This document shows, in pieces, positions 48,377 to 60,022 of a stretch of 64,000 bases of DNA. The stretch's first letter is position 1; every line of letters starts with the position of its first letter. The notes beneath the pieces are model-generated. The model did not search any database. It saw nothing but the letters and a program-made list of their open reading frames with translations, and was not told where the DNA came from. The DNA lies in the NCBI RefSeq assembly GCF_963676685.1, contig NC_092354.1, forward strand, positions 75,467,335-75,531,334. The letters run 5' to 3'. Both the position numbers and the translations under genes were made by a program. The DNA comes from Mytilus edulis (lineage: Eukaryota > Mollusca > Bivalvia > Mytilida > Mytilidae).

Positions 48377-48634
48377 TTGTACTGCCATATAGAGAACCAA
48401 CCCGCGGGAAATAAAAGTAGAGAAATATACTATTCCAGCTAAGTCCATCATACTGTTTAATTTAAATGATCCAGAGATTGACCCTAAACTATGGAATCAT
48501 CCTAATGAATTCGATCCTGACAGATAGACAACCCCACAGAAGAATGGAAACCTCCCCTTTGGTATAGGTAAATGTAAAACGGACAATGTTAACAAAACAT
48601 GTTATCACTTTAGTTTTTCTATATCTTATATGAA

Positions 48635-48835
48635 ATTAAGGAGATCTGGTATGGTTGCCAATGAGACAACTATCCTCCAGAGTTCAAATGAAGTGGGTGT
48701 ATTCAAGGAAGAGTACTAACGTAACAGACATGAACCAACGACAACCACTGAACTAAAGAATCCTGACTTGTGGCAGGTATATACAGAATGTAACGGGATT
48801 AAACATGTTTGTGAGCGCTAAAATCGACCTCTTAC
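48635..48835 (-). repeat. Mixed fragments of dispersed repeats
   Basis: GGTATGGTTGCCAATGAGAC with AACTATCCTCCAGAG, then CCTGACTTGTGGCAGG and GGGATTAAACATGTTTGTGA, as in the ends of families A and B read in reverse. Confidence 0.6.
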
Positions 48836-48839
48836 CTTG

Positions 48840-49555
48840 GATAGTGGTGTAACAGCACACCATAAGGAACACACTGTAAATATTAGTTGCATTTGGCTTA
48901 AATCAAGAGATCGGTACGAGAAACAAAACAGCTCACATACAAACGTTAAAAAAATAGACATTCTAGCAGATAAAAACATTCGTCTCCAATGCTACAAATA
49001 TTACAAACTTCATGTAAGATGACATTGTCTTTCCTTTATATTATTATTATTATTTCACCTCTCTGTCTTTATTGGGAATCTTTGGTTGTGATCAAATCCA
49101 CAGTTAACATATCGTAATAGACAACTTTCGAGTTCGATGTATTTCCATCAAAAACTCTGGTTTTAGTGAACATCACTTGTGCGTTTAGCGGCCTCGTCAT
49201 TTTAAGGTAGTGGTCGGAAAACTTTAATATCATATGACACGAATTATTCTGCAAATTGCATTATCATAATTGACATTCATCACTTAGGGAAACGTTATTA
49301 AGTACCTACGGAACTAATATTATTGCTAGTTTATCCTGCACAATGACGATGACTAAGACGCTTGATGAACTTTAATAGTGCAGGAATGCAGGCGTTCCCC
49401 TCTATCTGGTAACTGACGTCATAAAGGCGCGCATAACTGACGAGTTTTTTTTCGGTGACGGATGAACTCGAAAGTGTTTTATTAAACTTAGTAAAATTTA
49501 TCTGCGAATATAATAAATTAATAGAAAATAAAACTTTACGGACTCAACTGTTGTT
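48840..49555. other. Intergenic, no gene seen
   Basis: AT-rich. A GGTAGTGGTCGGAAAACTTT word near 49206 resembles the edge of family D. No coding sequence. Confidence 0.35.
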
Positions 49556-49559
49556 TACT

Positions 49560-49790
49560 GAAATACTAAGGCTTTTCTACCCCAGGCATAGATTACCCTA
49601 GCTGTAGTTGACAAAACTGTTAGGAATTTTCGGTCCTCAATGCTCTTCATTTGCGTACTTTATTTGGCCTTTTAAACATTTTTTGAATCGAGCGTCACTG
49701 ATGAGTCGTTGTTAGACGAAACGCGCGTCTGGCGTATATCTAAAATTTAAATTCTGGTATCTATGATGAGTTTATTTACTGCGATTTCAA
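49560..49790 (+). repeat. Dispersed repeat carrying a hammerhead-like core
   Basis: Includes CTACCCCAGGCATAGATTAC, CTCAATGCTCTTCATTTGCG and TACTTTATTTGGCCTTTT, then the ribozyme-like segment and CTGGTATCTATGATGAGTTT. I recognise it as widespread in bivalve genomes. A degenerate relative of its 3' part occurs on the minus strand at 56585-56660. Confidence 0.7.
49698..49736 (+). ncRNA. Hammerhead ribozyme-like motif
   Basis: CTGATGA is followed by stem II GTC/GAC with a 7-nt loop, then GAAAC. Stem III ACGC/GCGT has a 7-nt loop and is followed by A at the expected cleavage position (GTA). Both conserved core strands and the spacing fit the hammerhead consensus. A pairing stem I between the flanks is not obvious, so self-cleavage is uncertain. 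Hammerhead-bearing small elements are known from mussels. Confidence 0.5.
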
Positions 49791-50171
49791 CAAATTTGGA
49801 GCGTATATCTTACGTAATGACCATCATTTAACGGCATTAAGTAAATGCGCTAAGATCGTTCATGTATTGTCGACAGTTTTATCTTATTTGAAGTTGTTTG
49901 TTTTTGCAAGTTCTTACGCATTTATTATTTTGCTAAGATTGAAATAGAAAAACAATCGTTTCTTCTCTTTTTCAATTTGAAACACCGCGATTTCAAAATA
50001 TGTTCTTGCAATTATGTTATGGTACACGACAATGTATATTAACGTAAATTGTAAATTGTAGCAGCCATTAATATGTACATCTCTGAGTTACTACTAAGTA
50101 CAGATATATCCTGAATTTCTTTTCAAAGCGAAATAACTTAGTTAAAATATAAATTGTTACTGTAGTTATTA

Positions 50172-50246
50172 TGGGGACGAAGTCCCCAATAACAGTAGAA
50201 AATTCAATAAGAAAAAAAAAAATATCGGGAAAATTTTCCCGATATT
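50172..50246. repeat. Two perfect small palindromes
   Basis: TGGGGACGAAGTCCCCA at 50172-50188, and a 26-bp perfect palindrome at 50221-50246 centred on GGGAAAATTTTCCC. They probably form the end of a dispersed element. Confidence 0.85.
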
Positions 50247-50746
50247 TTCATTGTGTTAATGAACTCAAAAACGTTCAATTTTGTTATGTCATGTTTTGAA
50301 TTCCCGCATCTGCGCAGAAATCTAAAATGTACTTCCATTTTCCGGTCTCGTTTGCATGAAATTTTGAGTAAAATTTATATTTATCAGTCTAGTATAAAAT
50401 AGGAAGGAACGCAATATCAATTTCATTTTTAATAACTTTGATATGAAAAAACGTTACCCAATGATAGCTTTTTTTTTGTTTACATTGCATATGACGTCAT
50501 AACTTTAACAACGTCACAACTGAAATCCCTGATAGCAGAACCAAAATCGGAAAGGTTACGGTATTTCCGTTTTGAAATTAAGATATGTTTGAATTAAAGA
50601 AAAATCATAGACATCGTCCTTTTTCACAGGATAATTAGACTTTACATTTACATGTTCACAATATTAAATATGACAAAAGTATTGAATGGATCGATTGGAT
50701 GTTTGTATCAAGCACTTGCAAAATAATTTTACTTAGTGATTTTTAG

Positions 50747-51042
50747 ATGTATCTGAAGGACGTCTGCAAAAGCTTATTGATGATGATGTTTTGGCAGATC
50801 TACCAAAATATATCGGCAATTGTGTTATACACCTTGGAATAGAATTAGACCTTATTGTGGAAGAGATAGAGGCAGCCATGTACAATTATCCAAAAGACAT
50901 GTACAGCCAGCTTGCATCTGTATTGCACATGTGGAAAACACAAAGTGAAAGGCCGACGATCTTTGCGCTTATGAAGGTACTTCAGCATGTAAAATCCGGC
51001 GGTTTGTCTTACCTATGTAATCAATACAATATCAGTATTTAG
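50747..51042 (+). CDS. Terminal exon encoding a death domain
   Basis: Follows a TTTTTAG acceptor at 50746 and enters in phase 1. It encodes about 98 residues ending at a TAG. The core reads LADLPKYIGNCVIHLGIELD, then LIVEEIEAAMYNYPKD, QLASVLHMWKTQSERPTIFA and LMKVLQHV. That is the six-helix death-domain pattern, with the helix 1 hydrophobics, the LG-xxL step and the W of helix 4. Death domains assemble signalling complexes in apoptosis and innate immunity, as in FADD, MyD88, UNC5 or receptor tails. The upstream exons were not identified in this window, so the parent protein is unknown. The coding frame is clean across the exon, suggesting a live gene or a recent fragment. Confidence 0.65.
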
Positions 51043-51455
51043 GACTCTGTCATGTACAGATTATTCGGTTGTGACAAAGTATCATATCCTATAGAATATA
51101 ATTATAGAATCCATACGCATAGAACAATGTAACAAAATATTGTAATTTATCATTATTATTTGTGAAGAGCTTATCTTTTCGGGAGTTTTGTTTTCAATCC
51201 CGAGGATTAGTGTAAGTATATTAACACGTTACGTGTAAACATCACGGAGAGGACCGTTTTCAAAGTATTGGAAAGAATTTCCACTAGATCATTTCTGAAA
51301 TTATAATACACTTTATTTTGTTAAAAGTTTAACCAATCATTCAAGTTCACTCCAGTGTCTAGGTGATTTCGAATTTGAAAATGTCTGGGAAGGGTTTTTA
51401 ATATTAAGTCTTTCATTTTTTATGTGTCCGTTTGTCTAAAAAATGTAAAAACGCA
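51043..51455. other. Downstream of death-domain exon
   Basis: Probable 3' UTR. There is no AATAAA close to the stop. No other feature. Confidence 0.35.
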
Positions 51456-51459
51456 AACA

Positions 51460-51620
51460 TACTGGAATCTTAGGAAAATTCAAAAATGAAAATCCCTGAT
51501 CAAATGGCAAAATCAAACGCTCAAACACATCAAACGAATGGATTACAACTGTCATGTTCCTGACTTATTACACTACACTTAGTGGATTGAACCTGGTATT
51601 ATAGCTAGTTTAACCGCCAA
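51460..51620 (-). repeat. Dispersed repeat family C fragment
   Basis: AATCAAACGCTCAAACACAT, CAAACGAATGGATTACAACT, GTCATGTTCCTGACTTATTA and GATTGAACCTGGTATTATAG parallel 56370-56460 (TATTCCTGACTTGGAACAGG, GGTTGAACCTGGTTTTGTGG). Confidence 0.65.
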
Positions 51621-53140
51621 CCGTTGACCATTTTTACTTTGTTTTGTTTTATCTAAAAAAAAAAAGGGAATTAAATGTATCGAACACAATGCATTTTCCC
51701 TCACTGTATGTGTAACACTATGCAGTGATCGAAAGAATTGAAATTATTAAATATAATTTGAAAAGTTTATATTAGTATGTACTATTGTTAAACTACAAAC
51801 GTGACTTTCTATATGTACATGCTTTGGCTGTAGGGATGTTCAAGTTTATGACAATTGCATTTTTATTCAGCAACATGTGGTCATCGTGTTGTGGCCAATT
51901 AATTAGACTTCAACAGTTTGGCTATAATTAACCTAACGTTAAGTATATGGGACCAAAAGTAATGGTCACTATTTAGAACCATTTTATTTGTGGCTATACA
52001 TGCTATAGGCTTTCTAAAAGTAAGTACCTATCATAAACAAAATTCTTTCTAAATTACAGTCACGTTCGTAGTTGTATAAAAGAACTGTCCCTAACAAGAC
52101 AGTTCAGATTGTAACTAGGCACTGAATAAAAATTAGTTCCTCTTTAGCCAGTGGTTTTATAGTGCCACATATAGGGTGGTTTTGGTTGCCGTGATCCATG
52201 GATCTTTATTCTGTCAGAATAGGTTAGACATTTTTCACATTTTAAAACTGTTGCCTTCTCTTTTTTTTTAACACTCTAAATGATTCTTTATTACACATAT
52301 TGCTGTTTAACAATTAAACTTGGTGTACAGCATTTCATCAAGTTTCCCTGTTAAATTACCACTGAATACCCAGGGATAATATTCAGTAAAATTAACTAAT
52401 AAAATACATTGGTTTAATTCACGCATTAAACTATTATTATTGTTGTTACAAATAGTCTTTGCTACTTTACAAAAAGTATTTTTAGATATATTCATAAAAA
52501 ATATCTACACAATATTTTTTTTACGGAAATTGATCATTCATCCGGAATGACTTTTGGGGTTCTATTATTACCTAATCAGAAACGAATTGCGGTCAAGTGA
52601 CCTCACACGACTTTTCTGTTCCTCGTGTTTGGACAATATTTTTTGAAGTGTTTCGAAAATTTGGATTATTAATTTCGATGTGGTTTTGAAAGCTTGGAAT
52701 AATATTGCGAAAAGGTAAGTTGGAGTGTAAATATATTTTTCATATTTGCACTTTCAATCTTTATCAAACAATGTACAGAAATGTAGCGTACAAGTGTCGA
52801 AGTACCTATATATTGACAAAGACACACACACACACACCTACATTTACTAATATACATTGTATCTGAATTACCCACATCAACATTCATAGTAATAATTATT
52901 GTACAAACAAACTTCTGCACATACAGGCATACTTGTTCAGTGTCACATGATACATTTTACAAACAAATTTCTTTCCATAACTTTCACACATACGCATACC
53001 TTAGGCATAGCACTTACATATAATTACTTGCATAGTACATAAATAATAAAGGAAAAAAATCGCATACAATCACACATAATTTAGATCTATAGCATCTGGT
53101 TTTTTACTATACATGTAGCTTAAGTTAACTATAAAATGTT
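51621..53140. other. Intergenic, no gene seen
   Basis: AT-rich, with a short (CA)n run at 52821-52838. No supported ORF. Confidence 0.35.
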
Positions 53141-53439
53141 AACTTCAAAATATTCAACACCTTTGTTAATAATCTGCTGATCTCTATATTGGTCATACTT
53201 CTATAGTATTTTCTACCTCATATTCAAAAATTCTTATTGTGTCTACTGCTTTGTTTTGTTTATTAGAAACATAATGTGTTTTATAGACTGAAAAGAACAT
53301 TAAGCTAAGCAGATGATTTAGCGCATAGTATGCATCGTCGTGAATTTTGTATCCTATAACCAACGAATGAAGACTTATTACATATTCGCCTATGAAGACT
53401 TTTTTTTTTAAAGTAAAACTTTCATTGATTTCCAGAATG

Positions 53440-54147
53440 TTTTATGATATGAACATGTACTGAAAAAATGATTATAATTATCTATTTCATTGCAATATGA
53501 ACATAAATTGTTTTGTGAAATTTTCCACTTAAAAAGCAGCACCTCATTTGGCAAAATAAAGTGCATTAATTTCCACCTAAACATTTTTATTTTATTATCT
53601 TTAAGATATTCAAAATTAAATTTAATAGAGTCTTTAAATTCATTTATTAGTCTCTCTTTCCCATTTCAAAAATCCTACTGGTATTTCTGTTTTTGACACA
53701 CTTAATATTAATTTGTATATATTTTTAGTATTAATAGTTAGAACATCATTACAATCTCTAAGTTTAGTTTTTGTTCGGTTGATATGGAATTTTGTTTTGA
53801 ATGATTCTTCTGATTTTAATGTGTCTGTCCATTGCTTTGGTATAGATTTTTTTAGTTTTGAGTATTCAGAAATCCAATTCCTTTTATTTCTTAATTTTGA
53901 AGTAATCATTTCTTCTGATATATTTCCTCTTTTTATTTATTATGTCATTTATATATAGTATGTTACTGTCAATCCAGTTATCAAAGAACAAACATTTTCC
54001 TGGAAATTTTATGAATTTGTTTCCCCATGTAACTTGTTTTCTGATTAATAAATAATTATTGATCTGATCATGATGATTGTTTTCACAATTATTTACATTT
54101 ATCCATGTTTTATCATCTCCTAATAGAAGGTTAGTGTAGTGTTCCAT
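53440..54147 (-). pseudogene. LINE ORF2 C-terminal region
   Basis: Frames 54147-53884 and 53909-53640 carry WGNKFIKFPGKCLFFDNWID and WTDTLKSEESFKTKFHINRT. A further shifted frame encodes NNLCSYCNEIDNYNHFFSTC, the usual terminal zinc knuckle. All three are pieces of one ORF2 tail. Confidence 0.7.
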
Positions 54148-54513
54148 ATGTTTTTATCTAGCACTTATGTGTTATTTACATTCATCTTGAAAATTAGAAG
54201 TTTTCCGAATTTATTAAGGTATAATTTTGATAATACAGACCAATTTGCATTTTCTGATTCTAATATTTTTATAATCCATTTTAAATGTATAGATTTTATA
54301 TAGGATTCTATATCTATCATTTTAACCCCCCTTCTGTGAAGTTTTTTGTTATTATTGACCCTTTTATTTTATCTTTCCTCCGTTCCAAAGGAATTTATAT
54401 AAGATTTTATTTATATTTTTTAGATTTTCTTTAGTAATGATACTGTTAGTAGCAATGTAGGTTATATTTGGTAGCAGAAGAGCTTTTACTACTAATATTT
54501 GTCCAAGTAGTGT

Positions 54514-56019
54514 TCACTTTCTTTTTGCCCATCTTTCTACAAGTTTCGTTAATTTGTCCATTACTTTTTCAATATTTAATGTTTGACACTCTTTTTTGTC
54601 ATACCCAAAATATATTCCAAGGCTTTTGATTGGTTTGTCGGTCCAATTTATATTTTCATATTTATCCCTTGAACTTTTTAGTCTTCCTAACCATACCCCT
54701 TCCGTTTTATTTCTATTAAGCTTACGTCCTGAAAAACTTCCAAATGTTTCAATTATACAGAGAGCTAAACTTATTTCTTTCCTTGACTGAAGAAAAAGTG
54801 TTGTATCGTCAGCTAATTGACAAATTTTTAAATTACAAGATTTTCCATCTAACGTAATTTTTATACCTTTAAAATCTTTATTACGTCTAAGTCTTATTGC
54901 CATTAATTCTACTGTAATAATAAAAAGTACAGCTGAAATCGGACACCCTTGTCGTATTCCTCGATATATTTTGAACGGACCTGAGACCTACCCATTATTT
55001 AAGATACATCCCTTAATGTCGTTATACATAGTTTCCACCCATCTGATAAAGCTACTTTTAAATCCAAACCGTTTCAGTGTTTCAGTCATGAAAGTCCATT
55101 CTAGTGAATCAAAAGCTTAACTAAAATCTAAGAAAAGGATTGCTCCTTCTATATTAAATTTCTCAGAATAATCTATTATATCTTGAATTTGTCTGGTGTT
55201 AAAACCGATATATCTATTTTTAACATATCCTGTTTGATCTAGACTAATACTAGATGGTATTACTTTTTTTAAGTCTCTGAGCTAAAACATAAGCTAATAG
55301 TGTAGTATCAATATTCAATAAAGTTATGGGACGATAATTATCATTCTTTTTAAAAATTAGTGAAATTGCACCTTTTTTTTTTGAGTTTGTAAGTTCTTTT
55401 TTTTCAACAATATTTTTTAGGCTCGTCCAAAATTGCCTATAAAATTCCAGTGTCAGCCCATCAAGACCAGGGGATTTATTAAGCTTCGTTTTAAAAATTG
55501 CATCAGTGCATTCAATTTCTATTACTTCCCCTACACATTGATTACTATCTGAATCTTTAAGCGTTTTTGTTAATTTTGTTTCTTTAATATATGTTTTAAC
55601 TTCATTATCATAAGGATTAGTTGACTCATAAAGTTTTTTGTAATACTTCAATTGTAGATTTAGAATTTTATCTTGATCAGTTGTTGCGAGCCAATTTTCA
55701 TCATATAGTTCAGTTATGATCTTGTTTGTTTGACGATTCTTTTATAGTCCCAAGAAGTATGCACTATTTTTTCCCCTTCTTCAAACCATTTTACCCTTGA
55801 TCTTATTGTTTGTTCTTTAATTTTGTCTTTATATAAACTCTCTAGATCATTTTCCACATTCTCAATTTCTTTTTGTAATTTATGATTTACATCTGTACTA
55901 TTATTTGCTTTATTATTGAGATCATTTAGCTGTTTTTCTAGGATATTTATTTTATCTTTTTTATATTTGGCTTTTCTTTTACAATAGTCTAAACATGCAT
56001 CTCTTACCTCTATTTTCAA
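54514..56019 (-). pseudogene. LINE reverse transcriptase region
   Basis: Block 56019-55714 is a Lys/Glu-rich helical linker. Block 55651-55250 contains KLNKSPGLDGLTLEFYRQFW and DNYRPITLLNID. After a gap with stops, block 54903-54514 contains the catalytic QLADDTTLFL, GRKLNRNKTEGVWLG and KSLGIYFGYDKKE. These are L1/Tx1-type RT motifs. Several frameshifts and stops separate the blocks, so there is no functional enzyme. Confidence 0.8.
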
Positions 56020-56034
56020 ATTGTCCCATAGTAT

Positions 56035-57550
56035 CCCTAAATAAAGGCAACAGTAGTATACCGCTGTTCAAACTCATAAATCCATGGACAAAAAACAAAA
56101 TCGGGGTAACAAACTAAAACTGAGGGAAACGCATAAATATAAGAGGAGATCAAAGACACAACACTACAATGTAACTAACACACAGAAACGGACCAAGCAT
56201 CAGACAAAATCCCACGAGAATAACAAATATAACATCAAAACCAAATACATGAATTTATGATAGACAAGTACCGTGACACGTCTTATCGCAATGTCAATTT
56301 ACACTAAACAATAAGAGAAAACAAACGACGCAACGTTAAATTGTAACACACACAGAAACGAACTATAATATAACAATGGCCATATTCCTGACTTGGAACA
56401 GGACATTTTTAAAAGAAAAAATGGTGGGTTGAACCTGGTTTTGTGGCATGCCAAACCTCGTACTTTAATGGCAATGTTAAATGTAACATAGGAATGACAA
56501 CATAATATTACTGGACTACAATACAAATAACATGAATAAATAGGAAAAACGTATTAGACAAAGAAACACATGATTAATGAATAACAAAAAGCATCAGGTT
56601 TAAAATTTAATACGCCAAAAAACGCGCCTCGTCCACACAAGACTCACCAGTGACGCCCAGATATAAAAGATCGAAAGCGAAAAAAAGTACAAAGTTGTAC
56701 AGCACTGAAGATCAAAAGTTGAAAAAGGTTGTGTCAAATACGGCAAAGTTTTTATGCTTGGGATAAGAACATCCTTATTATTTAGAACAATTAATGCTAT
56801 TGCAAACAGTAAATTTTATCAAATGAATATAACATACATGTATATACATAATGCAACTGAAGTATTTACGCATTACATAAAACAAACACGAATACATAAT
56901 GAATGACCAACACATAATAGATACACCCGACTCAGTCCAGGCATCAACGCAGTAATTATGAAAATGACGTCACATACGATGGTCAAAAGGCATTAAAAAT
57001 TACGTCACATACGATGGCGAAAGGCATTAAAAATTACGTCACATTTGAATATATGAAATTTCTGAAACAGCAGAAAAATTACGTCACATATGAAAAACTA
57101 TATCTCAAAAGTAAGATAGAATTAGGATTGATTAAAGATTAAAATAGAACTAAATACTGATATTGCATTAAAACACAATGCATATTGCAATACTTATTAA
57201 TAGCAATTAACTATAATATATATATGTGCAGTTTGTTATGAATCCAACTTCAAACGTAAATTATCGTACAGATTATGTTGACCATAATTAAATCTAACAA
57301 ATGACGGCGGTGATTATTTTTTGTTTCCATAACACATAAATATAATAGAAAAGACGTCAACACATTTGACAAAATCCGATGAGAATTACAAATATAACAT
57401 TAAACATTTAAACTAAATACATGAATTTGGGATAGACAAGTACCGTAATACGTCTTATAGTAATGCGAATTCACACTCAACAAAACAGTAACAATCGGGA
57501 ATAAGTCACGTTTGGTAATTAAAAGATTAGAAGACATATTGACAAACCAC
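56035..57550 (-). repeat. Insertion of dispersed repeats into the LINE
   Basis: Separates the endonuclease half from the linker/RT half of the LINE. The two outer parts (56150-56310 and 57350-57510) share CAAATACATGAATTTATGAT or TAAATACATGAATTTGGGAT, GACAAGTACCGT(G/A)A and GAATAACAAATATAACAT(C/T), so they are copies of one repeat. The interior holds family C and GACGTCACATACGATGG units (about 56968-57085). Confidence 0.65.
56611..56650 (-). ncRNA. Degenerate hammerhead-like motif
   Basis: Minus-strand CTGGTGA, GTC loop GAC, GAGGC and GGCGTA align position by position with the motif at 49698-49736. Two changes hit the conserved core (CTGATGA to CTGGTGA, GAAAC to GAGGC), so it is expected to be inactive. 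Confidence 0.5.
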
Positions 57551-58422
57551 AATCTACCATGTGGTAAATCATCACAGTTACTTGATTCATTTTCATATTT
57601 GTTTATTAATTTATTTATTTCATTTACATAGTCATCATTATTTAACACACTTGAGTTTAATTTTCAGTAGCCACGCCCCTTATTTCCTCTTTCAGTATTA
57701 ATTTTTAAGGATACTGCATTATGGTCAGTTAGTTTCTGTACTAAAGGTTTACTATCGCAGCTTTTACAATTTTTTTGTACTTCTTTTGAAATCAGAAAGT
57801 AATCAATTCTGGTGGCTTCTGATCTATCTTTCCTACACCAAGTACATTGCCTTAGGTTTTTATTTCTACTTCTCCAAATGTCTATTAATTTACACGATTT
57901 TATAAGCCCTTTTAAACCTGTAACTGGTTTATCAAATTTTTTGAAGGATTTAGTTTTATTTTTTGTATCAATTAATGACCAGATTTCGTTAAAATCTCCC
58001 CCAAGAATTGTTTGACCTAATCCATATTTATTTATATATGATTTAACTGTTTTGAAAAAACTATTTCTTTCTCTTGATCTATTTGGAGCAGATATTTACT
58101 AGCGTGAAAATATTTTCATTTATTTCAATATTAATCAAAATAAATCTACCATCAGAATCTTTGTGCTCATCAATAATTTTACAATTTATTCTATCTTTTA
58201 TCCATATTGCTACTCCGCGTGAATTACTTGTACCATCACTTCTGAAAATGTTTTACCAAGTTCTTTAGACAAAGTATCTTGCATTTGTTTAGTAAAATGA
58301 GTTTCCTGTATAAAAATTATATCACATTTTTGTTGATTTGCCCGACTTACCATTTTATTTATTTTTTCAGGTTGCTGTAGGCCATTAGCATTGACCGTAC
58401 AAATATGCAAATAGTTTTTCAT
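57551..58422 (-). pseudogene. LINE APE-type endonuclease, copy 1
   Basis: Starts at 58422 with MKNYLHICTVNANGLQQPEK, the usual first strand of an APE endonuclease, and IFIQETHF with its catalytic Glu. After a shift, GVAIWIKD, GGDFNEIWSLID and RIDYFLIS follow in other frames. Identical pieces recur at 59796-58925 and 61170-60299. Plus-strand frames of 67 codons here are antisense shadows. Confidence 0.8.
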
Positions 58423-58648
58423 GGTTTATAGTTGGATATTTTAAATTTCACACAGTAGCATGGTGAGTTATCTTTCTTACCATTAATAATGAAGCATTTA
58501 GGATTTGTTTTCTTTATTATTATTTTGTTATTTCTTTTGACTGACTTAAAACTGAATTCTTTTAGTCTTGTTTCTGTATAAGAAGACTTATTTATAGGGC
58601 AGTTAACATACTGATATAATAGCGTTTTTTTACTGTTACTTTCTCACC

Positions 58649-59005
58649 ATGGCTGAGCAAGAGGGACAACAATTTGGGGCAGCACTTCAAAATTTTTCGT
58701 ACCAATTACAATGCTTATCGACAGAGTTAGGGGCTGAAGGACTAAATCAAATTATTCCTACATTTGCGGGAGATCACTATGAGTTTAAAAATTGGATGAA
58801 ATCAATTGAAAAATATGTTATGCTGACAAACTTAGAACCAAATGATAAAAAACTAGTAGCCTATCAGTCAGGCACAAGCTCGGTAAGCGATTTTATACTT
58901 ATATCTAAGGATTGTAAGACAAGAAATCTACCATGTGGTAAATCATCACAGTTACTTGATTCATTTTCATATTTGTTTATTAATTTATTTATTTCATTTA
59001 CATAG
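58649..59005 (+). CDS. Truncated gag fused to antisense LINE, copy 1
   Basis: 118 codons. Residues 1-92 are the start of a gypsy-type gag (MAEQEGQQFGAALQNFSYQL, then IPTFAGDHYEFKNWMKSIEK, the usual F-G-D...F..W matrix-like motif). At the unit junction the frame runs into reversed LINE sequence for 26 codons and stops. The fusion comes from the tandem duplication. No evidence of expression. Confidence 0.65.
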   Translation: MAEQEGQQFGAALQNFSYQLQCLSTELGAEGLNQIIPTFAGDHYEFKNWMKSIEKYVMLTNLEPNDKKLVAYQSGTSSVSDFILISKDCKTRNLPCGKSSQLLDSFSYLFINLFISFT

Positions 59006-60022
59006 TCATCATTATTTAACACACTTGAGTTTAATTTTCAGTAGCCACGCCCCTTATTTCCTCTTTCAGTATTAATTTTTAAGGATACTGCATTATGGTC
59101 AGTTAGTTTCTGTACTAAAGGTTTACTATCGCAGCTTTTACAATTTTTTTGTACTTCTTTTGAAATCAGAAAGTAATCAATTCTGGTGGCTTCTGATCTA
59201 TCTTTCCTACACCAAGTACATTGCCTTAGGTTTTTATTTCTACTTCTCCAAATGTCTATTAATTTACACGATTTTATAAGCCCTTTTAAACCTGTAACTG
59301 GTTTATCAAATTTTTTGAAGGATTTAGTTTTATTTTTTGTATCAATTAATGACCAGATTTCGTTAAAATCTCCCCCAAGAATTGTTTGACCTAATCCATA
59401 TTTATTTATATATGATTTAACTGTTTTGAAAAAACTATTTCTTTCTCTTGATCTATTTGGAGCAGATATTTACTAGCGTGAAAATATTTTCATTTATTTC
59501 AATATTAATCAAAATAAATCTACCATCATAATCTTTGTGCTCATCAATAATTTTACAATTTATTCTATCTTTTATCCATATTGCTACTCCGCGTGAATAA
59601 CTTGTACCATCACTTCTGAAAATGTTTTACCAAGTTCTTTAGACAAAGTATCTTGCATTTGTTTAGTAAAATGAGTTTCCTGTATAAAAATTATATCACA
59701 TTTTTGTTGATTTGCCCGACTTACCATTTTATTTATTTTTTCAGGTTGCTGTAGGCCATTAGCATTGACCGTACAAATATGCAAATAGTTTTTCATGGTT
59801 TATAGTTGGATATTTTAAATTTCACACAGTAGCATGGTGAGTTATCTTTCTTACCATTAATAATGAAGCATTTAGGATTTGTTTTCTTTATTATTATTTT
59901 GTTATTTCTTTTGACTGACTTAAAACTGAATTCTTTTAGTCTTGTTTCTGTATAAGAAGACTTATTTATAGGGCAGTTAACATACTGATATAATAGCGTT
60001 TTTTTACTGTTACTTTCTCACC

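Larger units (their letters stand above)
44932..48567 (+). pseudogene. Cytochrome P450 pseudogene, two exon relics
   Basis: Relic 1 (44932-45014) encodes GNLAVTIEDRDKLRYVESTI then KEVLRI, the K-helix region with its ExxR pair. Relic 2 (48377-48567), after a TTTTAG acceptor, encodes VLPYREPTR, then after a one-base shift EKYTIPAKSIILFNLNDPEI, DPKLWNHPNEFDPDR (the meander/PERF region), an in-frame TAG, and finally PFGIG just before a GTAAAT donor, where the haem loop should continue. The donor after relic 1 is not convincing. The exon with the haem-binding Cys was not found. Microsomal P450s oxidise lipids and xenobiotics; this copy cannot. It resembles the CYP1/2/17-type clan, which is inference. 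Confidence 0.8.
53150..58600 (-). mobile_element. L1/Tx1-like LINE, broken and interrupted
   Basis: Read on the minus strand: end of an ORF1-like frame (about 58600-58437), an ATGA overlap, ORF2 starting at 58422 with an APE endonuclease (58422-57551), a block of foreign repeats (57550-56035), a helical linker (56019-55714), RT (55651-54514) and a C-terminal region with a CSYCNE...H...C zinc-knuckle near 53470. The frame is broken many times. AT content is high. The endonuclease half is also the antisense component of the 1,374-bp tandem unit, and two further copies lie at 58925-61672. Confidence 0.8.

Noticed and set aside
50172-50246. Rho-independent terminator interpretation of the two palindromes
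   Set aside because: The genome is eukaryotic, and the hairpins belong to a dispersed repeat.
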